Of a DNA stretch of 64,000 bases, positions 31,621 through 44,454 are shown piece by piece. Below the pieces are notes generated by a model that did no database searches, was not told the origin of the DNA, and saw only the letters and a program-made list of their open reading frames with translations. Position 1 is the stretch's first letter, and every line of letters starts with the position of its first letter. Made by a program: the position numbers and the translations under genes. This DNA is from Balamuthia mandrillaris (Eukaryota > Discosea > Longamoebia > Balamuthiidae): contig JAVKOQ010000019.1 of NCBI GenBank assembly GCA_031835245.1, positions 277,001 through 341,000 on the forward strand, given 5' to 3'.

Positions 31621-34600
31621 ATGAGTTGGTTGTTCGTAAGGCCCGGAGAATCGGATCCGCCGCCTCGCTGCGGCCACACGGCCACGGCGGTGGTGGCTGA
31701 GGACAGCGGAAAGCTGGTCGTCTTTGGTGGCTTTGATGGCACGCAATACTACAACGACCTCTACGTCCTTGCTCGCGGTGCAGTTTCTTCTGCTTCATTC
31801 CTTCTTCTCTCTCTCTCTCTCTCCTTCTCCTCTCTCTCTCTCTCTCTCTCTCGCTTCTCCCTTCTCTCGTGCTATGCTCTGCTCGTTCTCTGTTCTCTTT
31901 GCTTCTCTTCTTCCTTTGCTCTGACGCCTGTATTGTAACGCGTTGGTGTGAATAGGTTCTCGCTGGGAACGACCCACGACGAGCGGGGAGAGGCCTTCTC
32001 CTCGCACGGGACACAGCTGCGTTACCGTTGGTAGCCAAGTTTATATATTTGGTGGCTTTGACGGACAACAGGCTCTCAACGATCTTCATGTCCTCGACAC
32101 GGGTTCTTATTCTCTTTCTCTCTTTCTTGTTGTTTCCCTTTTCCGCTCACTCCTTCCTTGTTCTCTTTCTTGTTCTTGTTGTTTCTCAGAAACGTGGACA
32201 TGGAGCAAATTAACGAACAGCAGTGGAGACCCTCCTAAAGGACGGTACAGTCACAGCGCCACGCTGATGAAGGAGAGGTACATGTACGTTTTGGGAGGCA
32301 AAAGTGGCACTGGCCAGTTTTGGAGTTTTAGTGATGTGTACGTGCTTGACGTACAAACCTTGACATGGGAGCACAAAGTATTTCCTAACAACGCCGATTG
32401 TCCTCCTCCTCGTGCCTGGCATACAGCTACCGGTTCTCTTCTCTTCCCTTCCCTTCCCTCTGCTCCTTCTTCCGTTCTTGCTTTAAGCTAACGTTATTCC
32501 TTGAACTGTAAAAGTTATTGGTGACAAAATATATATATTTGGAGGAGGTACCGACAAAGAAAGTTACAATGAACTACACTGTTTAGGACCTGGTAATCTT
32601 CCTGGCGTTCTTTCTCTCCTTTCCGGCTTCTTTCGTCCTTATTTACCATATGACAACCTTCCCTCCTGCTAATGGCAACTCAGAGAAATGGTACCGAGTA
32701 TCAACCTCAGGCAGAACCCCATCGCCAAGATGCGGCCATACTGCAGTCTACGTGCCGGAAGAGAGCATGCTCATCATCTTTGGAGGTGCCGCGCAAAGCA
32801 GAGCTGACTTTCGTCCTTCCGACAATGATGTCCACGTTCTCTCCATTGGTACCTTTTTTTCCTCATTCTCTCTCTTTGTATTTTATTTACTGATGACGCA
32901 ATGTTTCTCTAGATCTTAAAGGAAAGGTCATGAAGTGGAAAACAAAGAAAGTGACGTTCGGAATGAAAGGCACAAAACCAAATGTATACGCCTACCATGC
33001 CGCCGTCTCTCTCTCCCAAAGTAAAATAGCAGTATTTGGCGGTTTCTGCTGCGATGAGAACAACAAGCAACGGGAGGGCACCCGCATTTGCAACGACCTC
33101 CTAATTTTGTATCATTTGGATCAATTATTGGTCCCTGTAAAGACCTTTAAGAGAGGAAAGAGTACTCGGCAGAAGGACGGCAGCATGTTCCAAATACGAA
33201 GGAAGAACACTACGGAGGACAAGAAAGCGAAGATTAAGCCAGTAAAGAAGAAGAAGCGAGAAGGCAAAAAGAAAACTAAGGATGGCGGCGATGATGGTAC
33301 TGTCTCTTCGCTCCCTCTTTCTTTCTCTCTTGCTGTTTCTTTTACTTAATCTTATTTGCGCTTTTCCTTATATTTCGTCGTTATTTCTCCTCTCTGCTTT
33401 TTCTTCTTTCAATAAAATAGGCATCGGTCTACCGTATCAAGTGCAACACACAATTCATGTGGACCAAGATTTCAACTGGACGGGTGGCGAGTCCGTCTTT
33501 CAAATTGAAGAAAAATTGGGAGAAGGGTACGCTTTTTCTTTTCAACACGACAAAGAGAGGTCTCCTTTTGGTTAGTGGTGTCAATGTTCTTATTTATTGT
33601 GATTTTTCAACCAAAAATAGAGCATATGGAGCAGTGTATAAAGGAAGACAGAAGGAGACGGGCTTCATATTGGCCATCAAAGAGATAAACGACGGTGGGG
33701 ACTTTGATGATCTCAAGAAAGAGATCGAAATATTGAAAAGAGTATGAGTATCATCACCCTTTTTTTTCTTTCTTGTTATCTCACCATTCTTTTTCAATGT
33801 TAGTGTCGTAACAAACATGTGGTGTGTTATTACGGAACTACCAACGCAAAGAATAACAACAATAACTTATGGGTATGGTATCCTTCCTATATTTTCTCTT
33901 CTAGTGCTTACTAAACTGTGTATTCATTGCTAAAAAAGATTTTGATGGAATACTGTTCGGTGGGTTCGGTGAGAGACTTGATCGAAATGTCGGAGCTCAC
34001 GCTTGTAGAAGATCAAGTGGCTTTTATTTGCAGGGAGGCTTTGATGGGACTCGTCTATCTTCACGCACAAAAGATCATTCACAGAGACGTCAAAGCAGCA
34101 AATATCCTGGTTGACTCTGCAGGAACTGTTAAAATTGGTTCGTTTTGTTTTTCTTATCTTCTCATTTATCTCTTTTCTTGCTCTGCCCTTTGTTTTGTTG
34201 TGTTTTTGCGAGGAACCGTCCTTATTCTTATTTTCCAACATTAGCCGATTTTGGAGTATCAGAACAACTTAGCGGAGAAAAGAGCCAAGAACGGATAGGT
34301 ACGCCGCTATGGATGGCGCCTGAGGTCATGCAGAACCGTGAATACGATAGCCGCTGCGACATTTGGTCTCTTGGTATCACTGCCATTGAAATGGCGGACG
34401 GCTTGCCGCCGCGTCACGAGCTCTCGCCTGCTCGTGCCATGCGTCTCATTCCCTCGCAGCCGCCCCCTACTTTGGAGAATCCTGCCGAGTGGTCCGATGA
34501 GTTCAATGCCTTTGTGAAGAGATGTCTTGTGAAAGATCCTACCAACAGGCCTACTGCCATGGACCTGCTCACCGATCCTTTCATCGTTAACGCAAAAGGT

Positions 34601-35648
34601 TTTTTTTTGATGTCCTTTATTTTCTGTTTTTAATATTCTTACATTTTTCAAAAAAAAAAAAAAAAAAGGACCGGAAGTGCTGCGCGAACGAATTGTTCAA
34701 GTGATGAAGATTCGCAAAGCACAACGAATGAAGAAGTTGAAAGAAGCAAAAGGAGAAGGAGAGGACGAGGATGACGAGACCAACAGCAGCAACACAACCA
34801 CTACGTCTACCACTACATCCAACCACACTAGCACTCAGGACTCTGCTTTCTCCACGATGGTTGTAGTGGATGGAGAGCAAGGTGAATGTAAACTCAATGA
34901 AGACTTTTCGATCTTCTCCACCGTCATAGTAAATGCCCAAGAACTGGAGGAAGAAGGAGAGGCAGAAGGAGGAGACATGTGGAGCACCGTTCGAGTTCGA
35001 CAAGTGGATGAAGATGAGGAGGATGGATCTGGCAGTGGTGATGCTTTCAGCACTATGGTCGTTCGCGATGACGATGAAGAAGAGGAAGATGAAGATGGTG
35101 GTGACGCGTTTAGCACGATGGTCGTGCGAAAGGCAGATGATGGCGGTGAAGATGATGAAGAAGACGATGACGTCGGCGGTGACGCCTTCAGTACGATTGT
35201 CGTTCGCAAGAAAGTTGTTGAAGAAGAGGCGGACGAAGACGAAGAAGGCGGAGATGCCTTTAGCACAATGGTTGTCACTCGCTCCAACAAAACGGAAGAG
35301 GGAGGAGACGACAGCGCCTTTGATGATGCCGTTCGTCGAAAGTTTTTAGGTCAGCAACAACAAATCGAAAGAAGGACCGAAGAGGAGGAAGAGACCGACT
35401 TTGCGGAAGCTGTTCGAAGAAAGTTTGGCATGATGGGAACAAGCGACAACAACGAAGAAGACGATCAGCCACCTCCTTTGCCTCCACGAACGAAAGGTGG
35501 AAGAAGGAGAGCGGAGAAAATGACGGCGGAGACGATCGAGCTTTTGAGGCCTTTGGTGGAGCGGTACGTAGCTGAAACTGTGGACGCCGTTTTGGAACGA
35601 AAGCTTCAACAAGAGCTGGATGCGCTCCAAAAGAAAGCCTCTGGCTGA
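31621..35648 (+). CDS. Kelch propeller - CRIB - Hippo/MST-type protein kinase fusion
   Basis: About twelve exons, roughly 1,000 residues. Six Kelch units (for example RCGHTATAVV...LVVFGGFDG; RTGHSCVTVG...VYIFGGFDG; DKIYIFGGGT) occupy the first ~400 residues. After a Lys-rich linker, GIGLPYQVQHTIHVDQDFNW fits the CRIB pattern (I-x-x-P-x4-HxxHV). The kinase domain has LGEGAYGAVY, AIKEI (ATP Lys), IIHRDVKAANIL, ADFGVSEQL, GTPLWMAPEV and DIWSLGITAIEMADG, closest to Hippo/MST by its continuation PTLENPAEWSDEF and the post-kinase AKGPEVLRERIVQVMKIR. The tail repeats FSTMVV-type motifs in an acidic background, then two FDDAVRRKF-like blocks and a final helix. The kinase part has no ATG of its own; the last Kelch exon (..GGDDG) splices in phase to the CRIB exon (33298 to 33421). 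Probably autophosphorylated and GTPase-regulated. Confidence 0.85.
31803..31855. repeat. (CT)n in Kelch-kinase intron 1
   Basis: Two CT runs in the first intron of the Kelch-Hippo gene, close to the donor. Sense-strand pyrimidine. Confidence 0.9.
34845..35290 (+). repeat. Array of FSTMVV-type motifs in the kinase tail
   Basis: Seven to eight copies in about 145 codons: AFSTMVVVD, IFSTVIVNA, MWSTVRVRQ, AFSTMVVRD, AFSTMVVRK, AFSTIVVRK and AFSTMVVTR, separated by Glu/Asp-rich spacers. In animal MST1/2, autophosphorylated TM motifs in the linker dock MOB1 and SLMAP/STRIPAK. The match of position (after the kinase), motif (TM in acidic context) and copy number supports the same role by inference. 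Confidence 0.8.
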
Positions 35649-35773
35649 CTTTGTTTTTTCTCTCTTCTGCTGTTGTATTTTGTGTACTAAACTAAACTTT
35701 TTTGTTTTTACACCTTTTTTTTTTGGGGGTCCACAAATGAAAGAGAGAACAGTTCTTCAACTTTGTTTTATGT

Positions 35774-36839
35774 TCAGCAGTTGCCACAATCATTCTTCTT
35801 TGCGGGGGTTGGATCTCTCTCGAGGTCAACGGTGCAGGAGAGCAGGTCCACGGGTTCCAGTTTAGCAACGCAGAGGTCACAAACGGCCTCGAAGGCTCTG
35901 TCCACGTTTCTGCCTTCTTTGGCGCTGGTCTCGAAATATCTAAAGTTGTGTTGTTTGCAATAGGCCACGAGGTCCTCTTTGGACACCGCCCGTTGTTCCT
36001 CCAGATCCACTTTGTTGGCAACGATGACCGTTGGGAAGTCTTTGCTGCCCTCTTGACCCACTTGAATCAAGAACGACTCACGCCATGTCTCCAATTCCTA
36101 ATTGTTTCGGGTTGAGTTTTCTTTCTCGCTCTCCTCTTTCCTCTTTCCCTTTCAGTTTGCTTCTCTTCTTCTTTGCTTTCTCTGTTGTTCCTTTCTGGTC
36201 TCTTTGCTGTTGCTTTTTCTTCTTGCGCTCTTTTTTTTTTCTTTTCTTTTCTTTTCGTGCTTTCTCTGGAAGTTGTTTTCTTCGTGTGTATGAAGCAAAC
36301 AACGTACCTCAAAAGACTTTCGGCGCGTTACATCAAAGACAAAGATGACACCGTCTGCACCTCTGTAAAACGCCGTTCCCAAACCTTGGAAGCGTTCCTG
36401 ACCAGCTAAGAATAAAAAGTATGAGAGAGAAGGAGAAGGAAAAAAAAAACGGAGAGGGAGAGAAGGAAGTCCAAACCTGTGTCCCATATTTGACAAGTAA
36501 CCAAGCCTTCGTCCGCTGTTTTTGTTTTTTTAAACAGTTAGAAAGAGGGAGATTAAAGAAGAAGAAGCAAACGCACTCTCTATTTCTTTGGAAAGGAAGT
36601 TGGCGCCGATGGTAGACTTGGTGTTGATGGTAAATTTGTTTTGGACATAGCGCAACAAAAGCGACGTCTAAATCAACAAAGCAAGTGAGAGAGAGAAAAA
36701 GTGGTTAATCATGGGAGAAATAATAGAGGGGCAAAATAAAAACAAATATGGCTCATGTTGCACAGCAAACACAAACCTTTCCTACTCCAGAGTCTCCCAG
36801 AACCAACAGCTTCAACAAAATCTTGCGTTTGGAGGCCAT
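35774..36839 (-). CDS. Rab7-like small GTPase
   Basis: Five exons on the minus strand: 36839..36777, 36667..36577, 36515..36477, 36405..36308 and 36097..35774, in frame to 204 residues. [21 protein letters not shown], switch I with [50 protein letters not shown] and [14 protein letters not shown] match Rab7 spacing (human Rab7 is 207 residues). The C-terminus CGNC is a double-cysteine geranylgeranylation site. By family it directs late endosome and lysosome or phagosome traffic. The intron after exon 1 splits the P-loop GK|TS. The 195-bp gap to the upstream HECT gene stop contains a (TAAAA)n repeat. Confidence 0.93.
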
Positions 36840-36942
36840 CCCGCTTGCTGTTTTTTTTCTTTACTTCTCTATTTTTTCTTTCGTTGCTTTTTATTTTACG
36901 TAAATTTCTTTTAATTAATTAACAAAAAATTTTGCGAAGAAA

Positions 36943-36980
36943 AAATAAAATAAAATAAAATAAAATAAAATAAAATAAAA
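36943..36980. repeat. (TAAAA)n microsatellite
   Basis: About seven copies of a TAAAA pentamer between the Rab7 start and the HECT gene stop, in the presumed Rab7 promoter. Confidence 0.9.
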
Positions 36981-37034
36981 GCTTTATCATATTAAAGGCG
37001 TGTAAACCCACCATCCCATCACCATCTCAACTCT

Positions 37035-38560
37035 CTAACCATCAAGATCGTACTCCACGCCCACGCTGATGGCATAGAGCAGCTTGCTGCGGAGGGCCTC
37101 CTTGGTGGTGTAGGCGGGGAGGTCCAGGCCGAAGCTGCAGGTGTGGGCCTTGGGCAGGAAGTTGTCCACCGGTTGGCCGCGCGGCGTGCGGTAGGCCTCC
37201 AGGTTGAACTTTTGGGTGAACTCGGCGGAGGTGGCGGGGATGCTCTCCCGCCCCCACACGAACACCAGGAACTTGCGCTTCTGCTCGGGGGTGAACTCGG
37301 AGAGCACGTTCCAGAACATCACCACCTCCTTGGCCGTTGCGCTTATGCCGTACCCATAGTGCGTGTTTCTCTGTTTGTTTTTTTTTTTTGTTTTAACAAA
37401 TAGTTTAAATAACGTATAAAACGAGAAACAAAAAATAAAAAAAAAGGAAGGAGCAAAACCTTTAACATTTCGACGTCAATGTCGCGATCACCGCAAACGA
37501 GGCGTTCCAACTCAGGAGCGGTGAAGAGACAAACGGCGGAGGAGGGAGTGATGGAGGCAAGGCCTTCCCTCATGCTGCGGATGGCTCCCTCGAATTCTTG
37601 AGTCTTGTACGCTTGCACCAGTTCCACATATTCTTCTCTGTTCTCCCATCTTTCATTTTTGTTTTTGGTTTTAAAGACGTCAATGAAAAAGATAAGGAGT
37701 GAGGAGAAGAGAATAGTTACGTGACAGGGATGTCGGCACCGCCTTCGACGAGTTCGACTTCTCTGCCATCAGCTGAGTTGGTGGTGAACGTTAGGAAGAT
37801 AAGATCACCAAACATTTCCTCGGTGATACCCTCCTTCTCCAAGTTGCGTAGCGTCTCTAAGCTCTTTACTCCCATCAGGTCCACTCCTTCTAAGTCCTCT
37901 AGTGTTATCCTTACTCCATCTCCTACCTATAATAGAGAGAGAAAATCAGGAAAGAAAAGAAAGAGCACAGCAAGAGAAGAAGGAGTTTAAACAAACCAAA
38001 AGCTTCCAAACGAGAGGAGCAAGGTCAAGGGCAACAGCCGTGGTGCTGGAGCCAGAGCGCAGAGCCATGCCCAACAGCCTTCCCACGAAATTAAAGAGGG
38101 ACAGATGGAAGGGGGAATTGGCGGATGGATTTGGGATGAGACACCCCTGGTGCTTTCCAATCTTGTGTTTAGTGTTGGGGCTTTCTATGAACAACGGCTG
38201 CTCTGATTGTATGGCCACTGTCTTCAAGTCTGTGCAGATTTGAGTGAAGCACTCACGATAAGGGCCACCTTTTGAGATGTTATTAATCTCAATAACAAAG
38301 AGAAGATGCAAGAGAAAAAGTAAGAAGAAAAAAATTTAGTAAGAGTTACCCGCATCAGTTGCTCTTTCGCCTATGAGCTTGACTTTGAAGGGCTGACGTC
38401 TGGTGCAGCGGAATGAGTCAGGACGGAGCGGTTGCAACTGTTTATAAGCCTGCAGCAACAAACACTGTTTCTCCGGATCATCTGATCAAAGACGATAAAT
38501 CAAAAAGAGAATAGGAAAGTAGAAGCCAACAGAAAAAAAGAAAGGGCTGATAAATAACAA
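37035..38560 (-). other. HECT catalytic domain of the giant ligase
   Basis: Five coding exons. N-lobe signatures: [38 protein letters not shown] (canonical GRhxGhAhr helix), [20 protein letters not shown], and [15 protein letters not shown]-lobe: [29 protein letters not shown], and [10 protein letters not shown] with the ubiquitin-accepting Cys. All expected elements are present, so activity is likely. Confidence 0.9.
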
Positions 38561-40536
38561 ACCAGTAGCATCTTGTCGGGAAAGATGAATATGAGGCATA
38601 TCATAGTAGCCTCCACTGCTGCGGTTGTTTAACACATTATTATAGTGCTTAAGCTTAACCATCATAAACAGCTTGTGGCGAGCTTGACAAGCTTGTTGAG
38701 CAATGCTGCGCCAGCGAGGATGAGCCCAAGGGCATGCTTCACCTCCTTGTTCTTGGGGTTCATTCGACTCGTTGTTACTTGCGCTTCCGTTTGTAGAGGT
38801 AGAAGAAGAGATTTGGTGGTTATCAAATGTGAAACCAGATGTAATGGCGTTCATCATCTTGGTGTTGTAATAGCGAAGCAATGTATAACGTTTACGAAGA
38901 AGCTCCAAAGAGATGCCGGAGAGGAGAGGGTATTTGAGGAGATCGTTGGAATTGGGCATGAGGAGTTCGCTCGGATGCAAAGAAGCGGAGAGATCTTGCA
39001 CGTCCAAATGTGTCAGTATCTGTTCGACATACTGCACTATCTGTTCGTCAAGTGAATCTGGTACCTCGGAAAACCATTGATTCACAGTTTGCATTGCGAC
39101 GATGATATTCTCTGCTGGAGAGTCGGAAAAGAGTTCGTCGTCATCATCGTTTTCTTCTTTGTCCTTTTCTTTCTTTTCCTCTTTGTCTTCTTCCATTTTG
39201 TCTTTGTTAAGAGAAGCAGGTGTTGAATCGACTTCAGAAAGGAGAGCTTTCTCTATGCTCTCGGTTGATAATATTGGCTTGATGACATAACGGAAGCCCC
39301 ATGGTCCTCCTGCTCACGTATTAAACCATAATAAGCACGAAAGGAAGGAAAGCAGGTAGAAAGGAATCATACCGAAAGCAGTTTGAGAAAGGAGTGGTTG
39401 AACTAGCTGTTGCTGTGGACTAAGAGGGCGCGGAAATTTGAGGAAAATGTGAGAGGAGCCTTGATGCCAACTGTTTTTAGTCTCGCATGTTTCGCACAAG
39501 GTATAATTGCAGTGGCCACACTCGAAACGAGCTCCAGCAAAGTCCTCCGCACGACATACCCTGCATACTGCTCCTTTGTGGCATTGAGCAGAAGCAGAGG
39601 CACCATCACTGGTTCCTTCGCTCTCCTCTTTCTTCTCTTCTTCGACTGTTTAACAAACACATGGTAAATAGACGCATACAATAGACACGTCCAAGAAAGA
39701 AAATATGAATGAACTAGCAACAAAAAGAAAGATAGAAACAATGACGAGGTGGGGATGGCACGCACCCATATCAAAGGACAAGGGTCCAGTACTTAGGCTG
39801 CCAGAAATAGTGCCACGTAGTTTCGCAAAGACGTGTTTTGCGGGATGCTGGTACTCGCCTTTGCTCTCGCATTCGCTGCACAGGTTGTATGGATCGGTAC
39901 ACGTTACGCAACGATAGCAAATGCCTTCAATGGCCACTTTTCCACAATGAGCACAAGAGCTGTCCGTGTGAATTGTTTCTTTTTTGAATAAGAGGAAAGT
40001 AAGTTTTGAGCGGAACAAAATAAGAATCCAAAAAAAAATAAATAAATAGGATTGTGAGAAGTACATACTCGAGCTGGGGGTAAAGCGAATGAATACACCT
40101 TCAGACGATATGTTGGACTGTAAAGAAAAGTTTAACTTGCTTTTTTTTTACGCAAAAAGGAGATAGGGGAGTAAAGAAGCAAAAAGATAGGGAGTGAGGA
40201 GAGGAAGAAAGATGACTTACCGTGCCACGGAGTTCAATTGCTTTATCATCATCAAAGCCAGAAGGGGAAAAAGTGATCCGATTTCCCCAATTGATGTCGA
40301 AGCGAGGATCCGAACTGAATTCCAATGAAGCAGCTCCTGGGATTTCCACATACTGTTCCCAAGTGTCCATTTCAAGAGGATGGTTACTCTCTATCACAAC
40401 TTCCTTGTTGGCTAATACAGGTGCAAACACAGTGAGCGGCAATGATTCTCGTTTGTTGAAATGTCTCAACATGTAACCTATTTCTAACATGTCCCATACT
40501 CGCTGTTGAGTTGGTCGAAAGGCTTAGTGCGATGTT

Positions 40537-40570
<34 letters not shown>

Positions 40571-43500
40571 GAGAGAGTGAGAGAGAGGTGGTCTTACTGT
40601 GTTCGTTTTCAACGCGCCAATGGTCTTCTGCCAATCAGCCTCCTCCCAGCTTACCTTCGTCGTTATGTGTGTGTCGTTGAGTTCCTTCTCCTTGCCTTTA
40701 TCTGTCTCTCGTGCATCCACTGCTGCGTTGTTGGAATGTTCCAGCAGGCGATACTGTCGTCTCCGTTGCAAGGCGATGGTCAATGCGACCACCATTTCAC
40801 AAAGAGCAGAACAGTATAGCAAGTTATCTTTAGTTCGAGGATTGATGCGCCACAGTTCGCCGGGAGAGGCAAGACGATGATATAACTTGAGCAAAGGACC
40901 AGAGAAGAGCTCGTCCAACAAAGTCCAGAGCTCTGGATTGACTTTTCTTAGAGCCGGTTCTTGTTTTGCGTCAGCAGTTGGAGGGTAACACAATTGCTCC
41001 AAGTTTTGAATGGTTCTGATGAGCCAACGGGCGGTGATTACGTTAAAAGGTGCACAACGGTCCAACGTATAGTCCGCCAGTAGACGAATGAACTCCTCCG
41101 AATAAATAAACGCTGCGGCCGAGCTAATGGTTGGTTTAGCTGCCGAAGACTCTTCCTTTTCTTTTTGTTTATCCTTATCTCCCTCTCCCTCCTTGCCTTG
41201 TTTGGCATCAGAGCCTTCTAAGAAAGACTTAGTGTCATCGCAGCGATGATAGAGGAGTTGCACGATCCAAAAGGAAAGCGTGAAGTTGAACGGGGAAAGA
41301 GCTTGCCAGTCATCCAATACCAGCAAATCGTTCGGAAGAAACGCGAACGAGATGCTATAATCGCCTTGGTCTTTGTCTTCCTCTCCAGTTTCGGAATTGT
41401 AGACAACGTGCTTGACCCACACCTCGCTACAATTGAGCCTGACAGGGGTGTTAGTATTGTGAGAACAAAAATCGAGCCGTTTGACCAGTTCAGTGCAGGA
41501 TGGATCCTTAAAAAAGTGAACTTCCGCTCCTACATTTTGGAAATACAGAGAAAACAGAAAAGATAATGAGTACTCCACAGAAGAACAACCCGAAGATGGA
41601 GAAGGGATTTAAAAATAAAGCATAACGCGAATGAGAAAAACGAAGCCCATACCAGTTTTGTGAGAACTATAGTTATTGAAAATGATGGCAATACCTCCAC
41701 CCCCACCAACGCTTACTTTGGCGGTGACGCCACATTTCGGCAGAGTAACCGTACCAAGAGATGGAAAGAAGGTCTGATGGCTTTCCGCTTTCTTTTCGGT
41801 GGTCTCCCTATACTTCTTGACCTCTGTGCTAAAAGTTTGCATGGAGCGAAGATTGAGCTTGCAGTAGTCCACAAGAGAAACGAACAGCGGATCGACGTCT
41901 GTCCAAAGATCGACCCACTTCTGACTTTCAGCTTCATCTTCAGAAGCAAACAGCCGACAAGATATGCAAAGAGAAAGAGAACATAAACGTCAGGAATGAA
42001 AAAAAAAAAACATTAAGGTTTGTTGCACGCTACCTTCTTTAGATTCGGAGATTTTAGGAGGAGTCGTACTGGACTTGTTGAGTCGAACAGGTTGCGAGAT
42101 AAGTTCCTCCAAGAATGGAGTAAAAGCTGCAAGCCCATCTTGTACGACTGGTTCTGTCGGTTTAGAAGAGTAAGAATCTATCTTGTTCCAATCGGAAGAG
42201 AGCAGCCTCGCGCCAAGAGGAATTAATGGTAGAGTGATATGCTTAGCAGCCAACAGTTGCAGAAATTTGATTAGACGGTCGTTAGAGCCAAAGGCATGTG
42301 TCATGGTCTTGCTAAGATGCGATGTGTTTGTGCGCGGTTCTTTTGGTGTCGTTGCCATCCAATATTGCTCTCTTTCCATCAACACTTGGCCCATTATTTG
42401 TCGCGCATAAATGACCGACAATTGGCTATCGGCTTGCATTCCTATTGATGCAAGAAAGGGTAGATGAGAGTATCAACAAAACAACCAGTAGAAGAATGAT
42501 GATGCGATCCTACCGATTGTTTGCAAGCGTTCTTTCTTGGCTGAAAACAGCTTGTCGTCAGGATGGTAGACATATTTGGAGGGGGCGTGGATGTCATTAT
42601 TGGAGAACCACCACTGTTCCAGAATTCCAGTTTCCGTATCATAGAATTGAACTTGGATGCGCCTTTTCATTTTAAGCATCACATAACCAGTCTTTCCAGC
42701 ACAGGGAATATCCTACATACAAAACAGAAGATAAATAGGAAAAATACTAGTTATTGAATCAAAAGCATAAAGAACGGAAGAAGCGCAAAGAAAGAAATAT
42801 GAAGTGCATGAATAGAAAATAAAAATAAAAGCAAACCTCGCCTTGATTTTTCTCGTGTTCTCTTTTTCTGATACGGAGAACCATGCCCTTTTGTAATTGT
42901 GGCAAATCTTGCTCTATCATGTTAACAGGAATGATACCTCCGTTTTCCTCATCATCGCTATCCTCATCGCTATCTTCATCTTCGTCAATAACGTTTTGTC
43001 TTCGTCGGCGAGCAATTGCAGTTGGTTCCTCTTCACCCACCAGTTCGTCTTCTTCCGCTTCGTCGTCAATCATTTCTGAGCTGATCACATTATTATTGTT
43101 GGTATTTGGTAACTCTTCGATGGGTGGCTCGTCATTATCAGCAGAGTCCATTCGATAATTGTAACTGCGATAGCCGTTTTCGAATTTCTTCCAAGTGGCT
43201 CTATCCAGCACAGGGCCAAATTCAACAGTCGCTTCAACCTGTTTCTCGTTTGCTTGCTCATCCGATTTCTCTGAGGTTTTGTCTTTGCCTTCATCTTTTC
43301 CGCTCTCATTATTTCCTTCCAGTTCCATTTCTTGCGGAGACAAATCCAAAATATCTTGAATATCTCCATCAGGCACTTGATTGAACAAAAGTTTCAAGTC
43401 AAACGACGGAAGGAAAAAAGAAGGTGATGTGGAAACAGAAGCCACGGAGGAGGAAGCATAAGTAGAGGATATATCTTTGTCTGCGTCCTCGTCGCGCCAT

Positions 43501-44362
43501 CGCCGCTTGCGATTGCTAAGCATGCGAGGCTCATCGTCAAGCGTAAAGTCTTCGTCGTCCTCATCCACCTTCTTTTTCTTGGATTTTCTCGAAGTACTCT
43601 TCTTCTGCTTCTGCTTCTGCTTCTTCTTTGAGGAGGCCTTGTCTTTTTTCTTGCTTTGCTTCTCGTTGTTTTCTTCAACTGCTTTTTGTTCCTTTGTTGT
43701 CCTATACCGAAGTTCATGAAGCAGTCTTTCCGCTTGCATTGAAGCGCTTTCCAAATGGAAAGTGGACAAAACCTCGTTCTTTTGGACTCCCTGCGCCGCA
43801 AACGCTGCTAACTTGTTTGTCCAGCCTGAATTAATTAAATGATCAGTTTGTATACAGCAAAGATATGGCGAAGGAAGAAAGAAAAGATACCTTGAGCGAG
43901 GAGAGGCGCCATAACTTGAGAATGATTGGAAAGGATGTCGCAAAGTGCCTTAAACGAGAAACTTCGAAGCTTGATGTAAAGGAATAACCTTGCTTTGCGA
44001 TCCGCCAAGTTCTCCACAACTTGGGTCTTTTCTTTGCCTTTGAGGGAAGATGAAGGAGGACAACCAAAGAAAGCCCCCACAACGCTGAGCAACGGCGTTA
44101 TCAGGGAGGTCAGGTCACAGCTTTTTGTTGGCGTGTCAGCAAATGGACGCAGCTTAGAAACTTCGCATTCCATTGTTACAGGAGAACCCTCCACCTTCAC
44201 TGGCACTATCGCCATTTGGGGAGAGTAGCTGAGTATGCGACCCTTTTGTACTACTCCTTCGCTCATATGAATTTCTACTCGAGCGCCCTTACGCAAGAGA
44301 TTTTTGTTACCACCTATTCTTGAAAACAAGCAGACATGACACTTCCGTCAAAAGGACCAATC

Positions 44363-44401
<39 letters not shown>

Positions 44402-44402
44402 G

Positions 44403-44454
<52 letters not shown>

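Noticed and set aside
33282-33575. A separate kinase start at the ATG at 33282 with a signal-peptide-like leader
   Set aside because: The hydrophobic leader is the translated T-rich intron. Standard donor and acceptor sites join the Kelch and CRIB exons in phase, and a secreted Hippo kinase makes no sense.
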